Assembly: GCA_964017045.1 (NCBI GenBank)
Contig: OZ024797.1
Coordinates: forward strand, 14,217,562-14,281,561
Origin: Omphiscola glabra
Lineage: Eukaryota > Mollusca > Gastropoda > Lymnaeidae
Direction of reading: 5' to 3'
DNA length: 64,000 bases
Below are positions 48,993 to 60,685 of this stretch, one piece after another; position 1 is the stretch's first letter, and the number at the start of each line of letters is the position of its first letter. The position numbers were made by a program, and so were the translations under genes. Below the pieces are notes generated by a model, which was not told the DNA's origin, searched no databases, and was given only the letters and a program-made list of their open reading frames with translations.

Positions 48993-49059
48993 ACCTGAAT
49001 GTACAAAGCTAGAGGTGCTTCTGAAACCGACTTCTTTAAGGTTATGTGTCCCTATATAC

Positions 49060-49238
49060 CAGCGGTTCTCAACCTGTGGGTCGTGACCCTTTTAGGTGTC
49101 GAAAGACGCTTTAGCTTGAGACATCTGAAAACATATATTTATGAAGTAGCAACGAACAAAATTGTATGGTTGGTGGGTCACCACAACATGAGAAACTGCA
49201 TTAAAGGGTCGCGGCATTAGGAAGATTGAGAACCACTG
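49060..49238 (+). mobile_element. SPIN-like hAT MITE, copy D
   Basis: Starts CAGCGGTTCTCAACCTGTGG and ends GATTGAGAACCACTG, with TATGAAGTAGCAACGAAC and GGTGGGTCACCACAACATG inside. Confidence 0.9.
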
Positions 49239-50090
49239 CTTTTGACTGACCACTCCCAACAGCGCGGGCCGCTGACGCTGACCTTTTCGTATTCTTGGGA
49301 ATCTAAAACCGTCCTGCCTCGAAACACATGTATGCATAAACTGCTCTCTTCCCAAATTCTCCTAGCCCGTATCTCCAACACAAACATCTTCAAACTCTGG
49401 GATCACATACGTCTTCAGCGCCTCGTTGGGTTAGAGCCCATTGGTGCCTCGTGGAAGATCTCGCATATTCTCCCCAACGACAAAAAGGAATCAATGTTTA
49501 TATTTGTGTTATCCAATCTTTTGCCCCAGACAAGATTATCATCATACCCCCCACCACCGACGCCCTTTTTTGTGGCAACTCATCTTATGGGCTTAGCAAC
49601 AAAGGCACAAGAGAAGACAAGTCAATCGATGTCTTGTTGCACTTGCGGCAAAGTAAAAAGCGTTCACTTAGATATCACGTCATGAAAAGAGATGAATACA
49701 TTATTCCTTTATGAATAGACATTTTCCTTATTAAAATCCTGTATATTAACTTCGCCTTTGTTGGTGGCTGGCTGGTTGGCAAAATCTTCGGACGGCTCAT
49801 TAACCCCCATTCCCGTCAACCTATCGAGCTTAAACTTGACACGCAGACTCATTGCCGATGACAACACATTCTGTCAAATTTTATAAAGGATTTACACGAG
49901 AAACTTTGTTTTAGGGTTTGTTTAATCTTCTAGGTAGGATCTGTGAGCGATTGCCTTCGGGTTTGTTTCGCAGGTCGCCTCCCTATTCGGCGTCATCAAC
50001 TGCTACTAACATCGATGGTGTCACTCGGGTCATTCAACATTGACCTCCCATTCACAAGAATTCGTTAAAACACTTTTTACTGGTCGTACG
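49239..50090. other. Intergenic, no gene recognised
   Basis: Two overlapping plus frames (49242-49685, 49451-49714) show no family I recognise. Their lack of splice context argues for repeat-derived sequence. Confidence 0.35.
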
Positions 50091-50320
50091 TGACACTTGA
50101 ACTTGACACTTGAATTTGACACTTGAACTTGACACTTGAACTTGATACTTGAACTTGACACTTCAACTTGATACTTGAACTTGATACTTGAACTTGACAC
50201 TTGAACTTGATACTTGAATTTGACATTTGAACTTGACACTTGTAATTGACACCTGACACTTGAACTTGATACTTGAACTTGACACTTGAACTTGACACTT
50301 GAACTTAAAACTTGACACTT
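50091..50320 (+). repeat. 13-bp minisatellite, ~18 copies
   Basis: ACTTGAACTTGAC repeats with GAC/GAT variants. Confidence 0.95.
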
Positions 50321-50524
50321 GACCAGTTGTTGTTTTGAAGCATGTAAGTTTGATTTTTATACATACCATTTATTATTTAAACATTTCAATGGTAATGATT
50401 ATTTACTTAGTCTTAGCCACGTCCATTCAATTACCCAAATAACGCATCACAAAAAGAATGTATGTATTTTTTTTTTGAAATGCCCAAGATAAGTCTTAGG
50501 TAAAATCACAGCGCGTATGGTAAG

Positions 50525-50632
50525 GGGGCGTCCATTAATTAAGTCAACAAAATAGGGGGGGGGGTGGTGGGGGTTTGCAAATGTTTGACAGTTGTTGACA
50601 AGAGGGAGGGAGTAGATTAAGTATTGTCAACA
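50525..50632. mobile_element. Half copy of the Harbinger-like MITE
   Basis: GTCCATTAATTAAGTCAACA, a G run and GTTGTTGACAAGAGGGAGGG match the right arm (reverse strand) of the element at 56896-57299. Confidence 0.65.
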
Positions 50633-50929
50633 TTCATGTTTTCTCTATTCGAATTTCAATCTTAAAAATTGAATGGTTATTACATTGTAAAAACAATTGT
50701 TGAGTGTAAAAATAGTCATATAATTTGAGGTTCAAGTGTCATGTGCAGCCATGATAAAAAATATTGATTGAGTAGGAATTAAATATTTTGAGAGTAAATG
50801 GAAAGTAAAGTGCTTAAACGGATTTGCAAAATCGGTAACATCTATTTTTAGGAGGATAAAAATGAATATAATAATTTAATAATTGGCAGTCTTAGGCGGG
50901 GAGCCGGCTAGTATGGAACCACGCGTAGT

Positions 50930-50937
50930 GTGACCAC
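50930..50937 (+). repeat. Left 8-bp target-site duplication
   Basis: GTGACCAC, identical to 54934-54941. Confidence 0.9.
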
Positions 50938-52979
50938 CAGTGTTTCTTTCAGGCATACCTCCGGGCCCCCCCCCCGGAGCAAGTCAAGTGCCCCCCGGGG
51001 GAAAATGTGTAAGAAAAAATAATTTTAAAAAAAATACTCTAAATTTAATTTTCATAAAATTTTTTAAAGTTATTGAAATGTGTGCCCTTTAATCGATTAC
51101 AATTATTGGAACAAATAAAATATCGCTTTGTTCGATATATATTGATGATCCATAGCGTTCAGGTTAATCTTGTTACAGGCTCGCAGAAATCGATTATAAA
51201 TATGGTATTGTTTTGAAAATTGGCCGCTCCTGATCATAAGCTAAATCTTACTTTTTCTGATTCGCAGATATCGGTATCTTTTATTTAATTTCATTTTGCA
51301 GCTGCAAAAATTGAAAGACTTTTTAATAACCCTGTATTAAACTACCTTTTCATCTATATAAATGTCTGTAAATTAAATATACCGGTAGTTCTTGCTAAGA
51401 AATAAACATGTGCAATCTGTTTTCAAATTATATTGTATAATAGCATCATGCTTTAAAAAATCATTTTTAGCAAACATTTTAATGTAGTAGATTCCATAGA
51501 TGTATGCTGACATAGATAAAATGAAAATTTAAAAATAATAATAATAATAATTTTAAAACAAAAAATTAGGAATTTACTGGTTACATACAAATAGTGGACA
51601 TTTCATCATAATTATTAAATCGAGTGTTTCTAATTTTTTAACACAGTTTCGGGAACAGAGTAAAATGATTTTAAAAAATAGTCTTTATTTATTAAATCCC
51701 CAATGACTTTTCTCTTTTAATATAATAATAATAATAAACAATCTTCCCCAGCTGTTTGAACTATTTAAAAAAAATTATTTTAAGATGATAATCCAGTAGA
51801 AAGAATATAATATATATTTAAACAACGAATTAAAAAAAATCGAGTATTTCGATTATCTTGTAAATGCCATTTTTGGTAGTAGTTTAAAAAAAATTATATG
51901 GAATTGGTAAAAAAATTGTTTTCAAGTATAATATCGAAGAGGCAAGTTGTAATGATCTGAAGCAAATTATAGTAGTCTAAATTTCTTAATTAACATTTCA
52001 ATCAACTGAATATTGAGATTGAGAATTGAAACATTATTTTATACGGAAAAAAATAACACATTAATAAATATATGAGTCTTTTGTAAACAATTCTTGACTT
52101 CTGAACAATTATGTCGGTTACATATGATTTATAAATAAATACCAATTTTGAAAACCCATAAAGATATAGTCTTTAGCCCTTTGTACAGAAATTTTTTTTT
52201 TCTTTTTGACTTTGGTGAAACTTGGAAATATTTTAAAATAAACATATGTTTTTGGTTTTTCTTTTTCGTTCAAAATGTAAAACTATTTTAGCATTTCTTT
52301 TTTGGGATGGATACCTTTTTTGGAAGGAATTCTTTTTTCTTAATTTTAAAAATATTTTGTAGTAAATTCATTATTTTTATGTAGTTGATCCCAAAAATAT
52401 TTTAAAATAATAACTTTAAAAATACATTATTTTCAATTTTAAAAAAAATATTTGCATACCATACTTAGTCAAGCAGAGACGTCGCTTGACTTTTTATGGC
52501 ACCCGTGCTACTTTTCGGTTTTTTCCTTCCCTACCTAGCAGTAAAAGTTGATAATTTAATGTAATTACAGCCCAACTTTAAGCCCCTAAAATATACGAGG
52601 CCCCATGCAGCTATGTGGGTTGCAGACCTCACACGATGGCTCTTAGGTCAAATGACACATAAAAGCTTAACTAGCATCTCTCCGTTGCTCTACAGTTAAG
52701 TGTTTAATGATGCGAAACTAAATTTAACTACGGTATGTAAAAAAAAAATGCTCTTGCATTTTGAATTTATCAAAAAATTTACGGGGGCTATAAGTTTTAA
52801 GGGGCGAGTCTAAGCTAAGGAGTATTTCTCGATAAAAAACATACCCTAAGGGCTCCCAATTGGACTGAATTTATTTAATATTATGCTGGTGGAAGAGTTA
52901 GTGATGTCCTGTTATTATCGTTATTTCTAGCGCTTCCCACCCAAATATCTGAAATGTTTACATCAGTGGCGATTCATCC

Positions 52980-54060
52980 CATTTAGGGCCCTGGCCTGCT
53001 CCACCCAATTCTTCCATTGGGATCTATCCATCGCTTTACACCTCCATGTGCGAACCCCAACCTTTGTAAGCCCTTCTCTACATCGTCAATCCATCTCAGT
53101 CTTGGTCGACCGGTGAGCCGTCTGCCCCTAGGTTTCTGTCTGTAGATAGTTTTTGTTGCTCCAGAATCCGGCATCCTTTCAATGTGTCCTGCCTAGGGCA
53201 GTCTGCCTTTTTTATATTGTTGTGACTATGGATGGGTATTTGTACAATTGATATAGCTCTTGGTTTGTACGGATTCCCAAAACAAAATTGTCTATCATCG
53301 GGTCATATATTTAGCAGGTTCTCTGCTTTTCTGGTAGGAACCAAGTCTCACTACTGGTCTTGTGATAGTGGTGTATACTGCCTTCTTTGTTCCTTTAGCA
53401 AGATTTTTGCTTTGAAGTAGCTTTTGTAAATTGAAATAAGAACGGTTGAATGTTGTTATTCTTTCTTGCACCTCCGATTGTATTTCCTCTTGCTAATTTA
53501 TAGTCACCCCTAGATATTTGAAAGTAGCTACCCTCTCAAAGGCGTAGATGTTCATATTGATGAAGTCATCAGTGCGTATTTCCTGACATTATCATAAATA
53601 TTGCCTTCGCTTTATTTACATCAAGACCAGCTTTGACCGTCACATCTTCAAGTTCCCTGAAAGTTTTAATTATATCATCAATGCTGTTTCTACCAAGTAG
53701 CGCTATATCGTCTGTGTAGGCCAGGTATTGCAGTGGCTGGCTTTATAAAGTTCCTTATGTACAACCTCTCAGGTGCTCACACGTATGTTTCTAATGCTTT
53801 TTTCTAAAGTGATGTTGAACATGATACACGGGTTTCCTTGTCTGAGGCCCAGATTGATTGGGAACTCCTTCAAGTACTCCCTCTGTACTTTGATTCTACT
53901 TTTGTAGTTATCCATCGTCATATGTATGAGTCGGGTAAGTTTGTTAAGGACTCCAAGTTCCAGCACAGCATCGTTCATGTATTTCCTGTCTATGCTATCA
54001 TAACCTGATTTGTAGTCCAGATATAGTTGGTGTATGTTGATGTATTCTTAGCATTTTTCT
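52980..54060 (-). mobile_element. Degenerate non-LTR retrotransposon RT fragment
   Basis: Read on the minus strand, frames give RLIHMTMDNYKSRIKVQ and FPINLGLRQGNP, then a YTDD box (about 53703-53722, usual form YADD), then GRPRLRWIDDVEKGLQRLGF near 52990-53150 at the ORF2 C-terminus. The parts are in the right order but broken by frameshifts. Clade not assigned (RTE/Jockey-like). It lies within the hAT element. Confidence 0.8.
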
Positions 54061-54137
54061 ACGAGACATCTAACAGTAAATATATGAACGTTTGAAATGC
54101 CCCTTCACACATTGTCTTAAAGATACATTGAATACAG

Positions 54138-54294
54138 TGCATGATACCCTCACTAGGTAACTCTTGTTACCAGTGAAATATCCGCATCAACACCAGGCAC
54201 AGAAACATTGCAAATCCCATCTACATTCATAGGAGCCATAATGATCAATACATTGATCGTCTGCCCTTAATAGACAGAAAAAGAAGAAGAAATT
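54138..54294 (-). mobile_element. Dispersed repeat, copy 2 (unclassified)
   Basis: Reverse-complement partner of 7480-7627. Confidence 0.7.
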
Positions 54295-54508
54295 TAGTTT
54301 GTGTCTGGCACTGGTCGCCATAATGCCTCCCCCGAACCTTGAAAAATTATTTCCCCCGATCAAATGAAAGTCGTATCAAAACATTCGAATCATGTATACT
54401 CCAAAATGCACCTTTTGATTGTTAAACAATCACACATTTTCTGCTGCCCTACTTCCCGATAAAAATTACTTGCCATGACAGCCAAATTTGGTGCTGATAT
54501 ATACTGCC

Positions 54509-54858
54509 CAGCGGCGTGCCTAGTATTAGCGCCACCCTAGGTGGGTTAACTTTTATGCTACGCTACCTTTCTCGATAGAAACTCTGCAGATGTCCTTAAA
54601 ATCCCGCCGCTCTATCTAAAGAAAAAATGACACCTGGGAAGACCAAATGTTCGCCCCCCCCCCACTTCTACGTCACTGACATGAGTCTTTGATGACAGGG
54701 GACAAGATTCATTTTTACACCCCCCTTCCCTCCCCCCCCCCCCGCTAAACTCTGAAACCTATTATTTTAATCCATTAACACTATGCCCATTAGATGCCCC
54801 CGCTAGTCTGGCGCCCGGGGACATATGTCCCATCTGCCACCCCTTAGCTACGCCTCTG
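54509..54858. mobile_element. MITE of the GGCGTAG family nested in the hAT element
   Basis: Ends CAGCGGCGTGCCTAG and TAGCTACGCCTCTG are imperfect inverted repeats, with CGCCACC and GGCGCCCGGGG inside. Confidence 0.5.
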
Positions 54859-54933
54859 GCCACTGAAAAACTGGCACTGCCCCCCGAACGTCAAAAGTGC
54901 CCCCTCGGGGGAAAATTTCTGAAAGAAACACTG

Positions 54934-54941
54934 GTGACCAC
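54934..54941 (+). repeat. Right 8-bp target-site duplication
   Basis: GTGACCAC, identical to 50930-50937. Confidence 0.9.
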
Positions 54942-55523
54942 CCAACCGACGTCTAGGGGGAAAGAAGGTTGACTTGCAGAAACCAGGGGATTAGATGCCA
55001 CAATATGCAGCGAATTCGAGAATTTTAGCGCCTAAACAATAAATAGGAGCAGTTCAATGTCTTGTTATTTTCAAGTATAAAAAATTAATATCCAATTGTA
55101 ACTCATTTCGCTCCCATTAAAAACATTACTGAGTTATCTAACATCGAAGTTGATCACATTTCCATGCCGCTGAGTGGGCCTCGACTCTGACCCAATAACC
55201 TTATCATGGTTTCATTTAAATTGAATGCCGTAGTGTCTTTTGATATCGAACAGACGAGCGCTCAGACCGGGTCATGGGATCAACATGTCAGTCAAATCTT
55301 TCAAGCGAAAGTCTTCATAATGTAGCCTTATCATTGGTAACGTTTACTAGTAACGGGCGAGCTTCAAACATTATAGCACATGTACCATGTACGTTATACT
55401 ATCCTTGCAACACTTAAAGTTGAAAAATAAGTTATAAGATTTAGTAAGTGGGTGGTGGGGCGTCTTTCAAGGTGTTACTTCCACACAATGAACAGGAGAA
55501 CGAAAGTAAATACTAGAATAAGG
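54942..55523. other. Intergenic, no gene recognised
   Basis: Nothing identified. Confidence 0.45.
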
Positions 55524-55673
55524 GATGCCAGTAACTGTGATGCCATTAACCGTGATGTCAGTATCGGTGATGTCTAAATCCGTGATGACACTATCTGAGA
55601 TGTCAGTATCTGTGATGTCACTAACTGTGATGTCAGTATCTGTGATGTCACTAACCGTGATGTCAGTATCTGA
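55524..55673 (+). repeat. 15-bp minisatellite, ~10 copies
   Basis: GTGATGTCAGTATCT and GTGATGTCACTAACT variants alternate as a 30-bp higher-order pair. Confidence 0.9.
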
Positions 55674-56390
55674 CATCATTTATCTTCCGGACAAGGAGCG
55701 TTACACGCGTAGACGGAGCATGTTCGGGTATTTCTGTCTCCCCATATTTGATTCGCTTTAATCTCATCGAACTCCTTTCCGTAACGCGATGCGTAATCCG
55801 GTAGTCACGTGACGTCATGGCCATACAGCACCGATAAAACGTCCAACAACCTCTTGCAATCCTCCATGTATACAAATCGATACAAGTAACCAAGACAAGA
55901 CCAGGCACACATAGTTAACCGTTGCTGTTGTTAGTGGTTTTAAGATCAGAAGTATCGGTTTACGAAAGTGTGTGTTTTTATGTACTTACTAGATCATCTT
56001 TGCAGGAAACTAGTGCACGCTAACAAATCAGTTCTTCCTTAAATCGCACTCTAACTTTAAACTAAATGCCAACATTTGCACTTTGTAACAAATGTCAAGT
56101 AATAACTCTAAGTGTAAGTAATAGTAGCACCAATCGCTCTTGACATCCGATAACGCCCCCGATAAATTTGTACTTGCGGCTCGTTCATAAAAATGAATGG
56201 TTTCAATATCGCTTAGCGTTAAGTTACATTTGTCTTTATACCTGTGTTAAAGGCCGTCGCCTGGTCACTGAAACCCTTGTGGCTGCAAGGGGGGGGGGGG
56301 GGTGCGGGACATTTAACTATATCATTTGAATGCAAAGGGGCACGAAACCGAAAATTTATATTATTGCATTTTTCTCCCGCCTTTTTTTCA
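55674..56390. other. Intergenic, no gene recognised
   Basis: G run at about 56290-56302; otherwise nothing identified. Confidence 0.45.
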
Positions 56391-56530
56391 TTGAACACAT
56401 TGATTGAGGACATTGATTGAACATTTTAATTGAACACATTGATTGAGGACATTGATTGAACATTTTAATTGAACACATTGTTTGAGGACATTGATTGAAC
56501 ATTTTAATTGAACACATTGTTTGCACACAT
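56391..56530 (+). repeat. ~39-bp tandem repeat, 3.5 copies
   Basis: TTGAACACATTGATTGAGGA-based units. Confidence 0.85.
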
Positions 56531-56814
56531 TTATTGAAGAGTGTTTCTATTGATTAATTGATTATAAAAATATCAACACTAATGACGAATGTAAAACAGA
56601 GATAAGGACAAGATTAGAGAAATTCTGATAATCCCAATCGGCAGATTTGCAATATTGACTCGCCCAACCTAATGAAGAATTTACAATTGATTTGTTTTTT
56701 TTTAAAAATAGTGTACATAGATTTTAAGAAAAGAATTAACTTATATTTTATTTTTTAAGCGTCGTTATTTTTGTTTTCTTTGTTGGGGCCTTATGCAAAT
56801 AAGGTCATTTTGAC

Positions 56815-57355
56815 AGAAGATTAGTATGTGACATTAAGTCATTTTGACTGAAGATTAGTATGTGACATTAAGTCATTTTGACTGAATATTAGTATGGGGC
56901 TGTCCATTAATTATGGCAACAAATTTTTGGCGATTTTTACCTCCCCCCCTCCCCCTTGTCAACAACTTGTCAAACTTCCAGAGACCCCCCCCCCCTATAA
57001 AATTACGTCAACATCTGATTACCCCGCCCCCAAAAATAAAGATAAAATGGGGAAAAAAACAACAATATTTTAAATAGACTAGTTTAGAACTACAACAAAA
57101 AAGTGAATAAAAGTAAAATGTTTAGAAAAAAAAGTTTAATAAATTCTAAATTATGAAATTAACTTTATTTTTAAAAAGTAACATTGTTGACGTCAACCTT
57201 TCTTGACCTCCCCCCCTCCCCCTTGTCAACAATTGTCAAAAAATTTCAGAACCCCCCCCCCTCCCCCATATTTTTTTGACATAATTAATGGACAGCCCCT
57301 ATGTGATATTAAGTCATTTCGACTGAAGATTAGTATGTGACATTAAGTCATTTTG
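56815..57355 (+). repeat. 34-bp tandem repeat interrupted by a MITE
   Basis: GATTAGTATGTGACATTAAG-based units occur at 56815-56895 and resume at 57300-57355 on the far side of the inserted element. Confidence 0.85.
56896..57299. mobile_element. Harbinger-like MITE, ~404 bp
   Basis: Left end GGGGCTGTCCATTAATTATG and right end ATAATTAATGGACAGCCCC form long inverted repeats, continuing inward as CCTCCCCCTTGTCAACAA-type arms. It sits in a tandem repeat with TAT duplicated at the junctions, so the insertion point is readable. A 3-bp duplication and GGG start suggest PIF/Harbinger. Confidence 0.85.
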
Positions 57356-57818
57356 ACTGGCGTTTATCTATAGATCATTTAAATCCATCGTATGAAAATG
57401 TTCCAGAAGTAAACGCAAAGCCTCAGATAAAGAAACAAACCTATTTAAAATTTCGGTTGGAGGTGGGTTAAAAATAGTGGACGTGGACTTAGGGGAGTGG
57501 GTGGGTGGAATAGTAACAACATTTTTTTCAAAATGTCTACTACATTTTAATTTTATTATTTAAAAAGACTGGATCATTAACTCAGATGGTCAGGTGACCC
57601 GGTGGCCGGTCTTCAATGTGCAAGTTACGTTCACACACAGGAAGCTAATCCCTCCCTCCCCCCCCCCCCCCCCGACATCATGCCCACCAGTACCATGTCC
57701 CCTCTGCACGTGAATACATTCGGTTAATTAGTCTCAAGAGGAATCCCTCCCGCAATAACGGTATATCTCCATTAAAAAAAAAGGAGATTGACTGAAAAGT
57801 GCACGTCCAAAATGAAGT
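57356..57818. other. Intergenic, no gene recognised
   Basis: C run at about 57655-57673. Nothing else identified. Confidence 0.45.
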
Positions 57819-58797
57819 GGTTGTGTGGCACTGATCATGTGCATGAGACACGGAGTCTCGACAGTTGAGAATTGAAAGTTCATCTCTGGGTTGTGTGGCA
57901 CTGATCATGTGCATGAGACACGGAGTCTCGACAGTTGAGAATTGAAAGGTCATCTCTGGGTTGTGTGGCATTGATCATGTGCATGAGACACGGAGTCTCG
58001 ACAGTTGAGAATTGAAAGTTCATCTCTGGGTTGTGTGGCACTGATCAGGTACACGAGACACGGGGTCTCGACAGTTGAGAATTGAAAGTTCATCTCTGGG
58101 TTGTGTGGCACTGTTCAGGTACACGAGACACGGGGTCTCGACAGTTGAGAATTGAAAGTTCATCTCTGGGTTGTGTGGCACTGATCAGGTACACAAGACA
58201 CGGGGTCTCGACAGGTGAGAATTGAAAGTTCATCTCTGGGTTGTGTGGCACTGATCAGGTACACGAGACACGGGGTCTCGACAGTTGAGAATTGAAAGGT
58301 CATCTCTGGGTTGTGTGGCACTGATCAGGTACACGAGACACGGGGTCTCGACAGTTGAGAATTGAAAGTTCATCTCTGGGTTGTGTGGCACTGATCAGGT
58401 ACACGAGACACGGGGTCTCGACAGTTGGGTTGAAAGGTCATCTCTGGGTTGTGTGGCACTGATCAGGTACACGAGACACGGAGTCTCGACAGTTGGGTTG
58501 AAAGGTCATCTCTGGGTTGTGTGGCATTGATCAGGTACACGAGACACGGAGTCTCGACAGTTGAGAATTGAAAGGTCATCTCTGGGTTGTGTGGCACTGA
58601 TCAGGTACACGAGACACGGAGTCTCGACAGTTAAGAATTGAAAGGTCATCTCTGGGTTGTGTGGCACTGATCAGGTACACGAGACACGGGGTCTCGACAG
58701 TTGAGAATTGAAAGGTCATCTCTGGGTTGTGTGGCACTGATCAAGTACACGAGACACGGAGTTTCGACAGTTGAGAATTGAAAGGTCATCTCTCACT
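57819..58797 (+). repeat. 70-bp minisatellite, ~14 copies
   Basis: Units contain GAGACACGGAGTCTCGACAG (a short hairpin-forming core) and GGTCATCTCTGGGTTGTGTG. Variants CATGTGCATGAG (5') and CAGGTACACGAG (rest) divide the array into two blocks; two adjacent units share a deletion (GTTGGGTTGAAAG). Confidence 0.97.
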
Positions 58798-58995
58798 GAT
58801 GTTTTTGATATGATATCAAAATGCTACCGTCTAGTGAGCCTTTTTTCCTCCATTTTTTAACATAATGTTTAAAGAATTTAAAATCAACATCATTAATTTA
58901 ATCTCATCATCTGATGATAGATTTTTCTGAAGCAAGATTGAAACAACAACAACAACACAATAAATAAACACCGTAATAATATTTACATGACATAA

Positions 58996-59234
58996 ACAAG
59001 ACATGAGCCAAAGAAGACATGAGCCAAAGAAGATATGAGCCAAAGAAGACATGAGCCAAAGAAGACATGAGCCAAAGAAGACATGAGCCAAAGAAGATAT
59101 GAGCCAAAGAAGACATGAGCCAAACAAGACATGAGCCAAACAAGACACGAGCCAACAACGCACGAGCCAAACAAGACATGAGCCAAACAAGACACGAGCC
59201 AAACAAGACATGAGCCAAACAAGACATGAGCCAA
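58996..59234 (+). repeat. ~16-bp minisatellite, ~15 copies
   Basis: GACATGAGCCAAAGAA changes abruptly to the GACATGAGCCAAACAA subtype at about 59125. False minus-strand frames with hydrophobic LVWLMSCLAH repeats arise here. Confidence 0.95.
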
Positions 59235-59334
59235 GAGATCATTACATAAAGACCATTCACTGATGACTTGAATTACTAGAGAACATGTCAGGGGTTTGAG
59301 ATGTGCTCTATGTTTCTATAAGCTACTAATAAGT

Positions 59335-59531
59335 CAGTGGTTCTCAACCTTCCTAACGCCACGGCCCTTTAATGCAGTTCCTTATGTTGTGGCGTCCCCA
59401 GACACAACCTTATTTTCGTTGCTATTTCATAACTGTAGAGCATTTATGTTTTCAGATGGTCTTAGGCGAACTCAGGGAAATGGTCGTGCGACCCCCTAAA
59501 GGGTTCGCGACTCACATGTTGAGAACCGCTG
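59335..59531 (-). mobile_element. SPIN-like hAT MITE, copy E
   Basis: Ends CAGTGGTTCTCAACCTTCC and TGTTGAGAACCGCTG, with GATGGTCTTAGGCGA inside. Flanks TAATAAGT and CTATAAGT suggest a diverged 8-bp duplication. Confidence 0.88.
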
Positions 59532-59569
59532 CTATAAGTAGAGTACCAGTTCACCGTCATTTCCAGGCT

Positions 59570-59756
59570 CAGAGGCGTAGTGTAGGGGGGTAGGGGGGTA
59601 CAGATGTACCCGGCGCCAGCTAGTTAGGGGCGCCAAAATGTGCTTTGGTATTATTTTATTGATGAAAATAATGGGTTTGAGAGTTGCAAAAGGGAAAATC
59701 TTGTCCCCGGGCACGAATATTGTCCCCGGGCGCCAAACACTCTAGCTACGCCTCTG
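59570..59756. mobile_element. hAT-like MITE with CAGAGGCGTAG ends
   Basis: Perfect 11-bp inverted ends (CAGAGGCGTAG ... CTACGCCTCTG) and a flanking duplication (TCCAGGCT / GCCAGGCT, 7 of 8). It lies 38 bases from SPIN-like copy E. Confidence 0.85.
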
Positions 59757-60446
59757 GCCAGGCTGGACAAAAAGACATTTTAAAAAATACATCCTTACTG
59801 TGGAATCTTTTAATGAAAATTATCAGATATATGTTTATAATTATAAACTTGTGTATAGCATTGTGATACTAATATAATCACGTTACCTACGGCCATAAAA
59901 ACCAACCTGTACTGTTTAACGGTACTTTGTACGGCTTTTGTGCGCTGTACAGACATTTTTTACGTTTGTCGAGGTGTACATCGCACAGGTTTTTTTTTAC
60001 GCTTGTCGAGGTGTACATCCGTACAGGTTTTTGTAGGCTTGTCGAGGTGTAGGCCTACAGCCGTAAGTGCTATTGCATAGTTTTTCCACTGGATTTAGAA
60101 AAGTAATACTTTTGCACAAAACTGCCAGTGCAATGCATTCAACGTTAGAAAACGGGAAGCTTAAATCTCATTGGTCATCTAAATTTAAAAACGGAGCACA
60201 GTTTCACTGATAGCATTCGTTAGTACTATGTCTTGTACAGCGTAGTACGGTGCTACCTACGTAGAATAATAATAGTAAACCATAATTACTAATCCATTGG
60301 TGTAGATCATTACAATATTTACAAGCACTACAGTGGTAGTAAGTGATATATTTATTTTTTAATAATTCAATGTTATTTAATATGACTTCCCTAAGTAATT
60401 ATTCATATTTATTACCGCGACATGGCTTAAAAGTTAGTTTAACGCG
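59757..60446. other. Intergenic, no gene recognised
   Basis: A short diverged repeat of GCTTGTCGAGGTGTACATC occurs three times at 59965-60055. No gene. Confidence 0.5.
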
Positions 60447-60685
60447 TTAACCCTCTTAGGACGTAAGGTGCACTAGCGAGAAAGACAAAAGTCCGAGCCA
60501 TCGGCCCGATAAATCGAACCCCGTGAATGGCTGGCTGGCTTGGCGTTGTACCAGCCAATCAAATTTATTCTTACGTATTCCTGCAAATCCCGGCATTGTA
60601 ATGGCGGTGTTCTTTGATGGTGAACTAAATTTATTTGTGTGCAGGATTTTTTTTGGGTGTGAGCAGTTACATATTGAAATTGAGC

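Larger units (their letters stand above)
50321..50937. other. Intergenic with a half Harbinger-like MITE
   Basis: AT-rich flank of the 4.0-kb hAT element. Apart from the half MITE at 50525-50632 nothing is recognised. Confidence 0.5.
50938..54933. mobile_element. 4.0-kb non-autonomous hAT-type transposon
   Basis: Perfect 15-bp terminal inverted repeats (CAGTGTTTCTTTCAG at 50938-50952, its complement at 54919-54933) lie inside perfect 8-bp duplications GTGACCAC. Subterminal GC-rich CCCCCCGGGGG stretches follow at both ends. The interior holds about 1.5 kb of AT-rich DNA, a minus-strand LINE fragment, a dispersed repeat and a nested MITE. No hAT transposase frame is visible. Confidence 0.9.

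Noticed and set aside
49242..49714. Two overlapping frames of 147 and 87 codons
   Set aside because: No recognised family, no splice signals, and they follow directly after LINE and SPIN debris. Kept as unexplained sequence, not a gene.
58831..59260. Hydrophobic repeat frames resembling a membrane protein
   Set aside because: Three overlapping minus frames read the same 16-bp array. This is an array artefact.
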